Shown here: positions 29,445-42,348 of the stretch, one piece after another
How positions within the stretch are numbered: the first letter of the stretch is position 1
Layout of the letters: the number at the start of each line of letters is the position of its first letter
The notes under the pieces: model-generated
Told to the model about the DNA's origin: nothing
Seen by the model: only the letters and a program-made list of their open reading frames with translations
Databases searched by the model: none
NCBI GenBank assembly: GCA_037975125.1
Contig: CM075853.1
Location: forward strand, 75,203,109 to 75,267,108
Length of the DNA stretch: 64,000 nucleotides
From: Latrodectus hesperus
Lineage: Eukaryota; Arthropoda; Arachnida; Araneae; Theridiidae
Direction: 5' to 3'
Translations under genes and position numbers: made by a program

Positions 29445-30436
29445 TCAAGTGACACCCGCCATTGTCGATACACTGATTTCACGGAATTCTGCTGTTTTGC
29501 ATCTCCAGCACATTAATAAGTATGTTGGCTGTTTCTCTTTCATTGATTCTTCTTATAACTTCCGAAGTTTATGGGCATTCAGTATAGACTAATGAATTTA
29601 AATACCCTCACAAAAAGAAATTATATAGCACTGAATCGGGAGAAACGCTGACCACTCCATATCGTTTCTCATTGAAATAAGACACTAGGTTAAATATATA
29701 CAATTTCATCACACAGCTAACGAAGTTCTTGAAGTATGTGTTGTTGCTCCATTCCGCGGAAACCGTACTTACCCTAAGTGCATATCATCAAGTCGTCACA
29801 AAATTAATCTTTTAGCATATTCACATAATGTTTTGAAGAGATTGTGACAGTTTGCTCATTTTTCTCGAAGATGGGTCCACAATTTCAATTAATGATATTT
29901 CGTGGTAAATGCAGAGGCCTCTTCTGGAGTTCTTGGGGGTGGTCGACAGTTCAATAATACATATTGTGTTTAATGACAAATCCAATGGAAATGAGTTTCA
30001 TCTCTGAAAAAAATAAGCGGGTCCTCTCATGATCATTAACCAAAAGTTCTTAACATGGATTTCTTGGAGCATTAACGTCACATTCAGAATGTTCTTGCAC
30101 ATGTACCAGCTTATATGGAGAAAAGGAAGTTTATCGTACAAAATATGCCTCACGGAAATTCCAAGGGAATGAAATTCAAAAAATTCCATGTTTTCGAGCC
30201 GAATGCAAAAATGACACTTAACTGTTTCGGTATTATCTTGTGATTCTATGGGACATGTATCTCCACTTCTTCTTTTCTGAGCAGAGCAAATTTCAATTGA
30301 ATGTTATAACCCATAAAAGAATAGATTTCAGGTCCAAAACGCGCACTATAGAAGTGATTTTAGAAACTGTGCTGGGTTGAAATAACCGAACTACGTTTGA
30401 AAAATAGCCATCTACAACAAAAGCACTCCAACGCAT
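29445..30436 (-). mobile_element. Near full-length but broken Tc1/mariner transposase
   Basis: The minus-strand coding region can be followed from an ATG at 30436-30434 (M-R-W-S, then Y-F-S-N, the usual N-terminus of this arthropod family) to a stop at 29447-29445. Its length of about 330 codons is normal for the family. In order come the S-V-R-[HR]-I-L helix-turn-helix end near 30150, F-F-R-D-E-T-H-F-H near 30000 (first catalytic Asp region), a decayed D-D-M-x-x-x-x-x-x-x-G-A-T-x-H-T block near 29790-29730, and C-terminal R-x-x-E-x-S-M-K-E near 29560. At least five stops or frameshifts interrupt it, and the Asp of the second catalytic motif reads N (N-G-A-T). It is not functional. The terminal inverted repeats were not resolved. 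Confidence 0.75.
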
Positions 30437-31067
30437 AATGGTGACAGAACCTAAATGTTACAAAACTTTGTAATCTCCTCTCTCCAACAAGACCAAGTCC
30501 ATCTTATTATCTTCTATTTTCGTACTATTGCAATTCGAAATATGGGAGTTAGCTTGTGCATCCTTTACGTTTTATTGTTTAGTTATTAATCCATACAATA
30601 ACGCTACATAAGATGTATTTTACGCTTAAAATCTAACACATACAAACCAATACGATTCGCATTATTAGTTTACTTTTATTGCCTTGTTCTTCACTTCTGA
30701 ACAATAGCACTGCATAAGGTATTTTCTTATAGGTGTGAGATAATCTGCCGAATAAATTAAAGCAAAATGGTGTAAGAAAAACAATCACGTATGTATGATA
30801 AAGCACAAAAAAGCTCATTAATTTAGCCATTTCATATTTACTTTTACAATAATTTTCGTTACTTATAAACTATAAAAAAAGGATTTTATAGCATTTTATC
30901 GTGAGATCTAGCTAAATGAAATTAAAAATACTATGCGAAAATGAGAAATTTAAATATTGAGGAACAAGTTATAAACTATATAATACTAGATGCTGATTTT
31001 GCGTGTTCTATATAACTTCATATTATTTTTTTATTTTCTTATTTATATTAATTGATTTTTCTGAAAA

Positions 31068-31148
<81 letters not shown>

Positions 31149-33560
31149 ATGATTTTCTGTCAATTTGAACTATATTTTTTTAATTTAAAATAAATCTTAA
31201 ATCTTTGTAGTTTTATTCATGTAAAATAATTCCAGCATGCAAAAATAACATATCATTTGCTTTCAAAAGTTTAAAAATTTTATTTTCAAAAGCGCAACAC
31301 TCTTACGATATCATTAATGATTTATTATACATATCATTATCATGAACAGGAGCCCTAAAGTGCTTTTGATATGAGTACTTTATAATGATAAACTATTCCT
31401 GTTTTAAAATAATACATTTAAATCATCTTAAGTGTTTCAGTTAGCACACTTAAGTATACGTTTCCATTAATAACAAAAAATTGCATAAAAAGGAAAAATG
31501 TGTAGTTAACTATAAAAAAAATACGAAAATAATTTTCAAAGATTTTTGTAATGTTCTTATTTTTTTAAAAGCAAAGTTAGAAAAATGTTTCTCCATAAAA
31601 ATAATAAATGGCTGTAAGAATCTTTTTCATCCAAGAAAAATGAATGAAATATCTTTAAAGCGTGAAAAGTGTGATTAATGTTAAGTTTAAGTCATTAAGT
31701 CTTGTATGTATTTAGAGGCTCAACAAACTTTTCTACCTAACAGCAGTTTTTTATTTGATAAATTTTAACGAACCAAGCGATATCTTCTAAGCCCCAAACG
31801 TCTATTCATATAGAAGTCTTTCCTTATGTTATTCAGAAATACTTGCATATTCAAAACCATAGTATTATTTTAACTTAACTTCATGCTATTCAGAAGAATA
31901 TGGCTTATAGATAATCAATGTTTAAAATTTTTTTTCATAAAATATTAAATATTTTCGGAGGAATTTTGACTCAATAAACGTAAAATAAAACATTAAAGGA
32001 AATTAAATAGAAATAAGTTCTCTTAAGCCACATTAAAATAAACAAAAAAATATTAAATCAAATTTTGTTTTCTGAAAGAGATAAAAGTAGCCAATAAAAA
32101 ATAATTAGCAGAAACTTCCTTTAATTACTCTTATTATTACGTTTAGTTTGTATTTTCTGAAAATTTATTTATTATTTTATAAAAATAAATTTTAGATTCT
32201 GAAAGCTATGAATATTTTAAGCATATTTGTCAATCATTTTAAAATAAGGCGATATGATTTTAAAAAAATATTCAATTAATCAGTTTTCATGAAAAAGTAA
32301 AATCAATGCATTTAATTTTTATTTATGAAATTTTACGATATTATTCTTTAATAAGAATGATTGGTATATTAGAAAATCTAAGAGCATTTATTTTAATAAA
32401 AATATATTAGGAGAGCTATTTTCTGAGATAAATTTCGTATTCACACAAAATCTATAGCCTCAGTATATCTTTCTATCGAAATAGGAAGCCATAAGTTTTC
32501 ACATGAAAAGATTTGGCTCCCTTGTCATAAAAGAATGCCCCCTCCCAATAACTTATGATCTAATAGTAACTGTAAAGCAATTTTGTCTTCACAAAAGGAA
32601 GCCACAAACACTCAATACTTTTCATTGATGTGGTACAATATTTTCTCTTTCATTTCTTCTCCCACGCTTAACCTATATAACTCAGGAATGCTCCATGCCA
32701 CAGATCAAATAACCCTGCCAAGCTTATCAAAATTGCATTCCTTTTTCAGCGTCCTCCTTTGACCATTTGCTGTTGGATGTTCATTGTTGTTGGTCTATGT
32801 CAGGAAGTAGGTGAGAAATTCTCCCCCAAAATCAATAGTCTTGCTGTGAGAGGACCAAAATTTGCAACAACATAAATATTTTTATACTTCTTTTACTTTC
32901 ATTTTCCCACCATATTTGCAGAACACACACAGTTTCAGCCGGATTTCTTTACTCTTGAATTGACATAGAAGAAAAGGGATTCCATAAGGAAGGAAATTTT
33001 ATGTCCTTGTGTAGACTCGTTAATATTTAATTTCCTCATAAGGACAGTTATTTTTGTTTGAAAGGATTTTTTAAATAATTTTTATAAAAAAAGGGTATTT
33101 CTTTTTTTCTTCTAAAAAACGTAACATTCGAAACTAAATTTTTAAATTTTACTCATGATTTTCTCATTTAAATCATAGTAATAAATGCTAATAATAGTTA
33201 TCAATATTCTATTACAGTATATATTAATCATTAGAAGAGAGATGCAATGTTTCTAGATATTATAAATTAACCGAAATATAAATCAACTTAATCTTCAATG
33301 AATCAAATAATTAACAAATTTCCTTGCATGGACACATAATACAATAGGTGTTGTATATGCATTTTAGAAATTTGTAGTTTATCAGAGAATATTTGAAGCA
33401 CATATGATATATAATTCTTGTACTGTATTATTTAACGCCAACCAGTTGGATTAATATAACAGTAGTATCTCTGAAGTAAAACATTTGTTAAAAAAATTCA
33501 ATCTTTAAACTTAGCGCGGAGATAATATTCAATAAATACATTACAGATGATATATATTAT
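30437..33560. other. Spacer with a (TA)n and a mixed-composition patch
   Basis: From 30437 to about 30540 is probably mariner 5' flank. The patch 32450-32960 is less AT-rich. It includes an acceptor-like CTTTTTCAG at 32741-32749 and a donor-like GTGAG at 32811, which would enclose a 61-bp open segment (33 kb neighbourhood). Two frames are open there, so it carries little weight. Confidence 0.4.
31072..31144. repeat. (TA)n microsatellite
   Basis: Uninterrupted, about 36 units. Confidence 0.98.
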
Positions 33561-33809
33561 TTACTTATATGAATCATTTAAAACAAAATTTATTACAGAG
33601 TATAATAGATAGAATTCTTCCGCTATTTCTTTATCTTCCTTAAATGCTGCTAAATTATATTTACTTTCAAAAGAAAATTCCAAAACTTTCGACAAACCTA
33701 AATTTGTTTTTGCTTTCCATTGTACCTCTGTGAATGTATAAGTTATGTAATACTGATGTATGGAGTTGAAATTCCCTTGAAATCTCAAAAAAGTTACTTT
33801 GAGGAGCAA
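33561..33809 (-). CDS. Weak candidate coding frame, unidentified
   Basis: An 82-codon frame on the minus strand has an unusually protein-like makeup for this AT-rich DNA (Q-W-K-A-K-T-N-L-G and K-E-D-K-E-I-A-E-E-F in the middle and C-terminal part). A T-rich stretch ending TTTTTTGAG at about 33781 could be a splice acceptor, so the real start may lie downstream of the ATG. There is no recognised family, no partner exon and no clear poly(A) signal after the stop. It may be chance. Confidence 0.25.
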   Translation of the reverse strand: MLLKVTFLRFQGNFNSIHQYYITYTFTEVQWKAKTNLGLSKVLEFSFESKYNLAAFKEDKEIAEEFYLLYSVINFVLNDSYK

Positions 33810-35174
33810 AAAGAGATTATTTATGTAGGAAGAAAAACTCTAATCAATTAAATAAAGTTTATATTTTAATAAATGATTTTTGAGAATATCACATTGAACG
33901 TTTTTTATCTTATTTTTCAATATAATATCGGCTAAGTTAGAAGCAGAAACTAAATTTGATTCTGCATATAAGCAGTTAGTTTTGCTTAAGGGTCAGACAG
34001 AAGCATCATTAAAGTGTATAACTCATATCAAATTTTTAAAATTTAATAAATTTAATTACGAGATAATGATGAAAATAAAGGGTAATAACTACTGATTTTC
34101 ATTTGAAATACAATGTAAACTGTTAGAAAACTGTAGAGTATAAGCAGTTTTAACTACATAATGCAATTTGTATTATTGTAACTGTACACAACTTACATTC
34201 TGCATTTAATATTTGTATTTTCTTGTCAAATACATGAACTGTAGCTTGATATAATATTTTATTTTGATAATAAGATTATACGATTGCTCTATAAATAGCA
34301 GATGAACACTTGAAATGCAATCCCCTAAAAATTAGTGATAATACTGTTTGGAAATGTTAAAAAATCCCCTTTACGTGCATATTTCTGATATTTGTCCAAA
34401 ATACTAGTAAGAGAGAGAAAATCACAGAACCTTATCACTGTTTATACAAGTTCAAAGTTCTCAAATAAATATTAAGTTTTTCTGTTAAAATGTTTACTAA
34501 ATTTGAATACTTTACATAAATTTGAATTGAAGCACTCTTATTGCAAATTATATAGTCTGCAATATAAAATATTATCATTAAATTTTTAACAGTACGTTGT
34601 TACCCTTTATAAAGCAAACAAAAGTAAATGTAATGGAAACAAAATTAAAAGTAAAAGTATCTCTAAGCAAATCAGGATTCATGGAACTTTTGTAATTGAG
34701 TAACCACAAAATTGTAATTAAAGAGAAATAATCTAATTTTTGTAATATCTTATTCAATAGTTCATTAATAATTTTTGTAAATAGTCCATCAAGTATTGAA
34801 AATTTATAAGAAAAACACTTTACTGAACTATTAAAATAAATTTTAACATATGTTTCATGCGCATATCAGACTTTTCAAATAAACTATTTAGGCAGATTTT
34901 TCACTAATAAATTATACGAAACAACATACGTAAATTTGCTGATATCGGATAGCTCTGAAAATCATTTATTTAGATAACCCATTAATCAAATTTACTTGGA
35001 TCAAAATACTACTTCAATCAATTTGACTTTCAAAACTGAAATTTGTCAGTTTTAGAGCTTGTTCCTTATCCAAATTACGATAATTCATTCTAAAGTGACT
35101 TTAATTTCCAATTCAACAGCCATGAAATCAATTGTAAACAAGTTCATTTGAGTTGGAATTAATTTTTCTAACCA

Positions 35175-35399
<225 letters not shown>

Positions 35400-36206
35400 T
35401 TGTTCTATATAAATAGTCATATGATATATATGCGTTACTACACATGATTAGATAGTATTTTATATGATTGAATATAATTAATTAGTACTAATCAATATAA
35501 TTATTATAGTATATTATAATATTGAATATTATATAGTAGGTTATATATGCATTATTAAATGTTAGAGCATTTTATTTCCCTCAGATTGTTTCGGATGATT
35601 GAAGGGAGAAAATCTGATTCATTTCAAAATAATAAAATTTTTTAACTCTGAACACGAGTCAAATTAATTTATACTTTTTTAATTTATTTCTATAGTAATA
35701 TTTTACTATCTTAGTCATAAAAATCTATTAAAAGCTTCTATATCTTATAGTAATATTTATTGTAGAATGATATTTCAGATTATAATTCACATAATTAAAC
35801 TTTATAAAATAACGAATTGATTACAAATTTTTATTAAGAAAGTGAAGAAACAAAACAAAATATTTAGAGAATACTTTTTTCAATCTAGAATCTTTTTTAG
35901 CTAAGTTAAAAATGCTATTAAAAATTTAACAAGAAAGCTAAAAAATAAATGTATATTTAAAATTGTTTATGTTATGTATAAGCTATATAAACACTAGTAA
36001 TCACAAATTTGTATTGATTCGGAAAAATGAAAAAATTAGAAACAAGAATGATTTATTTCAATCACATTTATTTCCGTTTTATATAACAGTAATGCTAGGG
36101 TTTGTTTTTATCTTCCAAAGAAATGTATTTTCTTTTTATTTAAAACTCTTATTCATTTACTTTCGATGTAAATAAACTATGTTTTAAGTAATTTTTCCAT
36201 TATTTG

Positions 36207-36210
<4 letters not shown>

Positions 36211-36260
<50 letters not shown>
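36211..36260. repeat. (AT)n microsatellite
   Basis: 25 units. Confidence 0.97.
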
Positions 36261-36263
<3 letters not shown>

Positions 36264-36479
36264 CTTTCTTTTTCATTTGTAAACATTTATCATACATAAA
36301 AAAATCAGTTGTGGTTTCTATTTTAAATTCCATTCACTTATTTGCTATTAATGCCAATAGTTAAGTAAATAGTAATTTCATTCGAAACTATTTATTATAC
36401 AACAATTTTATTAAAAACATATTTACAAAACAGTTACTTTTTAACACATAATTATCATATTACTAGATTTAAATGAAAC

Positions 36480-36960
36480 AATGGCGCATGGTAGTCTAAT
36501 TCTATCTTGGGATATAGCAATAATGCTATTTCAAACTCCTTCAGCTTCCTGTATCGTAATGCATATAGACAAATCAAAATTCGGAAATGTATTCGTTCGA
36601 TTTTCTTGGCTGTTCATGCTAGTATTCCTGTTGTCCCGGAAAATTCCCACAGACAATGAAACATGGAATTTTCTCAAGATCCTGAATATTTTCTTCTCAC
36701 CTTGAGGTTCAAGGAAACGTAGATCTAGAAGAGTTGATCGGCAAAGTCTTGAGAAAAAAAACACCCGGACTCCATATTTTCCACTATTTCTTTTGTCTTT
36801 TCAAGACTTCATCCATTTTTATTTCCTTTTCTTCAACAGCATATACATTTTGGCGCCTTTTTGGAGGAAAAAAGAACGAAGGCATGCTTAGACCGCCATT
36901 AGTCGAACGAATGCCTGAAATAATGAGAAAAAATAAAACAGAAAAAAAAACCGTGCATGA
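36480..36960. other. GC-raised island of unknown nature
   Basis: It stands out from AT-rich flanks and has frames on both strands, neither recognisable. A minus-strand donor-like GTGAGA at about 36700 and an acceptor-like TTTTCTCAAG at about 36748 enclose 46 bp with one open frame. The phase does not fit the exon at 44368, so I do not call it an exon. It could be a conserved regulatory island or an old repeat. Confidence 0.3.
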
Positions 36961-38857
36961 TAAGAGAAAGGAAGAGTTCTTTTCCTTTATTTGGAACTAA
37001 AATATGTCAGTGGTTTTGTTGCAACCCAATTTATCTTAACGCAGTATATTTTTGTATTAAAATGTGCTCATTTTAGGTTGAAAAAACCAAAAGCATCTTC
37101 AAAATGTATCCTCAAGATATGCCATATTATATTTAACAGAGTTTTTCAAAATAATAATAATAAACAAAGCGAACACTTAAAGATACTGATATAACCAATA
37201 AATTGAATTGAATTAGGTATTAAAAATATTACGTCAGTCTTTCACTTCAAAAATACATCACTAGTTGAAACTGTTAACCATTTTACCTTCCAATCATATA
37301 AAATCAGAGAGTTTTCTATAAAATTAAAATGTTAGTTGATATTTTAAAAGTAATATTTTATTAATTGCATGTATATATTAATATATAAGTTACAATATTT
37401 ATTTGTGTTCTTGAATAATTTAATTTTTTTAACAATTAATAACTTCCATTTGGTATTAAAAATGAAAGAGATTGGATAAATATTTGTATTCGCTTTAGAA
37501 TGTAGAAAAATAAACCTGAAAAATTTATGAAATTCGTAAATAATTCAACTATTTTGAAGCTTATTAAATTGATGTTTTCTTAATTAACAAAAAGATTAAA
37601 ATGGTCTCATTTAAAATTTTAAGATCACTTAAATACAGTAATAATCATATCAGCAGCAGTTTGTGTATGTGTGTGTGTCATTAATTCCAATATTTGACGA
37701 AGCGTGTTTATTTCCTTTATTTATTAATTGATTCATCTTTTCACATTTACATTTCTTTGAAAATTCTGAGCAATATTATAAACCTATAAAAAATGGTTTT
37801 AAAGTAAAATCTCCCCAAATTTATTTAATTATATTTAAATAAGCATATTTCAAAATTACGATATTATTCAAAGTAGATTTTTTTGGAAATTTTTTAAATC
37901 TTTAAATTTGTGTACTGCTCATAAAATACAAATGGAGAATATCATCATAATTTGAAAGCCATTAATTATAATGATCAATGCAACTTACCAAAATTTCATA
38001 TCCTGTTAGCAAAAAAAGGCTTATAGGAAACCTAATCATTGCATTTCCTATGACATTTCTGAAAAATAAAAATGTGTCAGTTTGTATTAAATATTTTTAT
38101 ATTTAAAATTAAACAATTCCACAGTGAATGTTTAGCATGGAATTTTCAAGTAATTTTCATTTATATTATCATTTTATAATTGAGCTACAAAACAATACAT
38201 AACTTTATTTCATAATTTATAAAAATGGAAACTGGGAATTTTTTATTGAATTTTTGCACTATACACATGTAACTACTTAGAATAAGATAAAATATTTTTA
38301 AAGTAATTTCCCAAATGTGTTTTAAATTTTTCGCTGTTGTTAAACTACCTTTTTGTGAATAGTAATATGAAATTTAGTGTGATATAAATTGATAATTGTT
38401 TTTATTATAGTTATAAAATATTTCTACTGATAATTTTACCATTTGAGTTACATTAGAATTACTCATATGAAATCTCCCTTTGAATATGAACAAAAGTTGA
38501 TTTCAAAATACATGAAAATAATTTCCATAATTCCATCCAGAGTGTTATATTCTAAGTTCTATCCCAGTTGTTCTGGAACAACAGAAGGTATATGTCTAAT
38601 CTCTGCTTTTTGTGCTCACAACTATCAGGATGAATACTTCAGCTTTTTCTATACTTTTACATGACAATAAGTGACTATGATTTACTGTGCATTAAAAACA
38701 CCCAATATTGTTCTCAATAATTTCCTATCTCAAAAGAAATAAGATGAACCTAACATCTTCAAACCTTCTAATACATTTTAATGATTTGATGAAATGATAA
38801 TTTGATGAAATAGACTTAAATTCAAAGACAGAAATGTTGACAATGACACAAATGTTG
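36961..38857. other. AT-rich spacer
   Basis: A 73-codon plus-strand frame at 38443-38664 has mixed composition (C-S-G-T-T-E-G-I-C-L) but no splice or family support. Confidence 0.45.
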
Positions 38858-38912
38858 GAATCAATAAATTGGAAAATATATTTGCGATTATCTTTTACCT
38901 CATTAACAGGTG
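38858..38912. repeat. Direct repeat copy A flanking the hAT relic
   Basis: About 55 nt (AATCAATAAATTGGAAAATA onward to CCTCATTAACAG) match 39991-40041 in the same orientation with a handful of substitutions. Copy A lies just outside the hAT 3' end. Confidence 0.75.
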
Positions 38913-38950
38913 TTCCTTTTCCTTTTAGCACACGATGCGTTCACTTAGAG

Positions 38951-39830
38951 TAGTGTTTCCTAACCTTTCTAGCGAGTCGCACTCCTTTGAATCTGAAAAT
39001 ATATCTCCGCACCCCATTGAAAAACGTGTTTTAATTTTTTTTGCCTAGAAAAATACATTTTTTGCGAAACTTATTGTTTACTGAAAAACATTGTACATTT
39101 TATATAAATACAAAACAATATTATTTTTATTGATGATAAGTCTGTTGTTGTTAGTTCATTATTATACTGGTGAAGCTAGGTTCCTTTTTTGAAAGACATA
39201 CGTGTGAGTCATCACTTGCATTTAAGCGATTTCTTGCTTTAGTTTTTATATGCAAAAGCGATGAAAATCCCATTTTGCACTTGTAGGTGGTAGCAAAGGG
39301 TAAGAATAACTGCAGTGCTCCGTTCACCAATTCTGGATAACGTTGTAACAGAATTGTTGCAATTCTAATTGTTTGAATTCCATTTGAACATGTCCACTTG
39401 CTCGCATTTCAATAAATGGATCTTTTTTCAGGTCACTATCATCCATCAAATTTAAGTCAAATAGAAATGGATCCAATATCCATCTCTGATATTGGGTAAT
39501 ATTTCCGGTAGAAAAATATCCATTGAATGATTCGCTTAATCGTCTGAAATGTATTACAATGTCGGGTATAATTGTATTCTTTTCATTTTCTGCAATAACA
39601 GAATCAAGCAAGGGAAAGTTTGCAAAATTCCCTTTTTCTATTCGAAGTATCCAAATTTCTAATTTTGCGATAAATGTAGAAAGTTTTTTTCACTAGATAT
39701 TATTATATTTATACCAAATCTTTGCATTGATAGATTCAATTCATTTAAATGGCTAAATATGTCTGCTAAGTACGCCAGCGTCAGCATTGCATCATTACTA
39801 TCGAATATTGTAATAGTTAGACTTAAAATG
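38951..39830 (-). mobile_element. hAT-family transposase relic with a terminal repeat
   Basis: On the minus strand the translation follows the C-terminal half of ZBED5/SCAND3-like hAT transposases. First is L-A-Y-L-A-D-I-F-S-H-L-N-E-L-N near 39770, then an open 95-codon frame (39611-39324) with F-F-S/F-N-G-Y-F and W-I-L-D-P-F. After that comes the hATC dimerisation motif, F-L-P-F-A-T-T-Y-K-C-K-M-G-F-S followed by K-T-K-A-R-N-R-L (39290-39195). At the outer end, 38951-38999 (TAGTGTTTCCTAACCTTTCT and then CGCACTCC) matches the style of hAT terminal repeats (CAGTGGTTCCCAAC...). The N-terminal half, BED zinc finger and 5' terminal repeat are missing. Frameshifts near 39650 make it dead. Confidence 0.75.
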
Positions 39831-39990
39831 AAATTTCAAGTAAAAGCAATTAAGCATGGAAAAAATAATATAAATCAAAATATTTTTATTCTTCTACAAG
39901 TTGCATTTTTAAATAAATTATTTTCATTTTCCAATCAAAGATAAATGTTGCCAAAATAAAAATAACCAAAGTTGAATCAAAAGTAATTGG

Positions 39991-40041
39991 CTTCAATAAA
40001 TTAGAAAATATATATGTGGTTATCTTTTTCCTCATTAACAG
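39991..40041. repeat. Direct repeat copy B flanking the hAT relic
   Basis: This is the partner of 38858-38912: TTCAATAAATTAGAAAATAT up to CCTCATTAACAG. The two copies are about 1.13 kb apart and bracket the hAT relic. Confidence 0.75.
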
Positions 40042-40229
40042 TTCCCTAGAAATAGTTAATTATTCCTTTATAGAATTATAATCTTTAACATCGATAGTAG
40101 CAATGGCGCCTCCATTGTAAATACCAAATTAACTACGTGAATCTTCAATACTCGAAATCTTCGTTGTTCACAATTTACTCTCTTACGCTGCTGTAATAGA
40201 AAGTGAACGCAGCTCTTAATACAAATAGA

Positions 40230-40680
40230 TGTTCCGATGTTGATCAACAAAACAATTAGTGTTTTGTCTCCTCCCTCTGCCTCCTAATTACTTCGCCAAC
40301 TTTGTTAATGCCTCCTTCCCCTGCGTTAAGAATGCACGGAAGAAACATGGCGAAAGGAAAACAGTGCGACTTTCCTTAACGACTCTGGCTAGGGAAGCTG
40401 GATTATTAGCCAGAGAACGTTGTCGGGGAAAAAGTGTAAAGGTAAGAAAACGGGAAGAAAAAAAAACCTTTTCTGGAAGTCAATTACTGATGAAGAAATG
40501 CGACACGGAGGAGGACCTCTAATGGCATCTCTCTCTGTTATATAAATGGAGAAGTTGTAGAGGGGGAATGCATCCGGCACAACAATAGGAAGGTGACCGC
40601 CGTCCACTAATCGGTACTGACCGCTGCAGTTTTTGTTTTCTTTTTGCTTCTTTTCGCCTCTTTCCTGTATCCATCCGTAG
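40230..40680. promoter_or_regulatory. GC-rich island with promoter- and donor-like signals
   Basis: This is the most GC-rich non-transposon stretch in the middle of the window, with many CpGs. It holds an 87-codon plus-strand frame (40259-40522) that is basic and not recognisable, a consensus 5' splice donor AAAG|GTAAGA at 40441, and a TATATAA at about 40540 followed by GC-rich sequence. It could be a first exon plus promoter, an enhancer or an old repeat. None of these is proven by sequence alone. Confidence 0.3.
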
Positions 40681-41673
40681 TGGAAATGTAGAATTCTTTA
40701 TCCTCCAAAATTACTTTTCTTATTCTTTGAGAAGATTTTTCATTACAAGCGAATTTTCTTACTGAAGGAATTAAGATAACTGAGTAATGTAATTAATTTT
40801 AAATCAAGTGAAAATTTATTGTATTTCAGGAGTTTAAATTGTATTTTTGAATTTCAATAAAAATGTAATTGCAAAATTTAAATAAATTTCGGCATTTGTT
40901 TGAAAAAATATGTTTCCTTCATTTTTTGCGGGTTATTCTAATTGTGAAAGATTGTATTTTTAATATCTTTCGGGAGTACGATCAGTAAATGATATTTTTA
41001 ACATCTTTAAATTCAAAAATTAAATATATTCATTAATGTATTAAACCCAGATAAAAATATAAATATTAAAAACAAAAAGCTGTAAATCGGGAAATGATAA
41101 ATTAATTTAATGATCGTTATTTTAAATTCCTTTAATTTAAATAAATAAATATTTAAAATAATTTTTTATATTTGTGCTTTTATACTTTTAGTCAAATATA
41201 CAAGAATAACCAAATTCAATTTTTAGAGATCCCAGAAAGGCATATAGATTTTAAACCAAGAAAACATAGACTTATTTTTACTGCTAGATTAGTATAATGA
41301 ATATATTATATATAACTCGCTTAAGCCATCTAAGTTAAATAAATAAATATCTGAAAATCATTTTTAAGTTTATAATATTTTAAGAGTTTCCTTTTATTAA
41401 ATATACGAAAATAACAACATTCTATAAAATAAGATAACTCAGAAAACTCAGTATTAATCTTAGAAAGAGAGGAAAATATTTAACTTAAAAAATGCGTAAT
41501 TAAATCCTTATTAAATTATTTAAATGATTCTTGTAAGAAATTCAAGAGAAACTATGTATAAATAATAAGTTATTTAAAACACGAGTTTTTAGATTTCTAA
41601 TATTTTGGATTACTTTTTTAATTAAATTCAGGGGAAAATATAATCAAGTTCGATAAATTAAAAATTTAGCCTT
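40681..41673. other. AT-rich spacer
   Basis: No supported feature. Confidence 0.5.
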
Positions 41674-41917
41674 TTATATCAATCAACATAATATTCTAAC
41701 GAATCTCTACTTCCGATTTGAGAATATCTCCAATGGGTCTCAAGATGTTGAGATGAAAATCAAGGAATCGGCGAGTGGACTTCGAAAAGAGTGGGTGATT
41801 GCTTCGGTGCTTAGACAGCCCACAAATTTTAATTTTCTTCTATGTGATTATTTGTGTAAATATGAGTATATTGTTGTGTCTTTGCATGTAGTGTGCTTGT
41901 TTAAATGTAGTAATTAA
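41674..41917 (+). CDS. Weak candidate coding segment, unidentified
   Basis: The plus frame is open from after a TAG near 41672 to TAA at 41915-41917. Its centre (41711-41830) is GC-raised, with protein-like residues (N-G-S-Q-D-V-E-M-K-I-K-E-S-A-S-G-L-R-K-E-W). An AG after a pyrimidine-poor tract at about 41732 and a GTG at about 41806 could be splice borders but are poor. It may be a decayed exon or transposon scrap. Confidence 0.22.
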
Positions 41918-42348
41918 TTAACTTAATAAAATCTCTTCTTACTACCATGCGCCCCAATATATCGATTTCAATAAATACTGTCGCGAGATTTGTATGCATA
42001 TGGCCAGTTAAACATGAAGGCTGATTTAATTGAAATTTAACGTTAAACTAAATTCTGCATCATTACAGAAACACTTAAGACAGAAGTAAGAATTAAACTC
42101 ACAAATTGTTGAGCTAAAATCTAAAACGTTAACTAACATGCTGAAAGCTCATCATGTTTTTCGCTATATTTATTAATATATTTCAAACCTTTTTTTACAT
42201 AATTACGTAAGCATTATTAGGCATTTGTCATTTTGCACATAATTATGTGCATTATTCCTTTTAATAAACGTCTTTATACAATTAGCAAGTGTTTTTAATT
42301 ATGCATATATTTCTATCAGATTACAGTAAAAATCAATTTATGAAAAAA

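Noticed and set aside
32741..32811. 61-bp splice-bounded segment on the plus strand
   Set aside because: Two of three frames are open over so short a length, so openness carries no information.
36531..36764. 77-codon minus-strand frame and a 46-bp splice-bounded segment inside it
   Set aside because: The phase does not fit exon 3 and two overlapping frames exist on the other strand; no family match.
40389..40607. 72-codon minus-strand frame in the GC island
   Set aside because: Overlaps a plus-strand frame in the same island and has no recognisable features; likely a by-product of fewer stops in GC-rich DNA.
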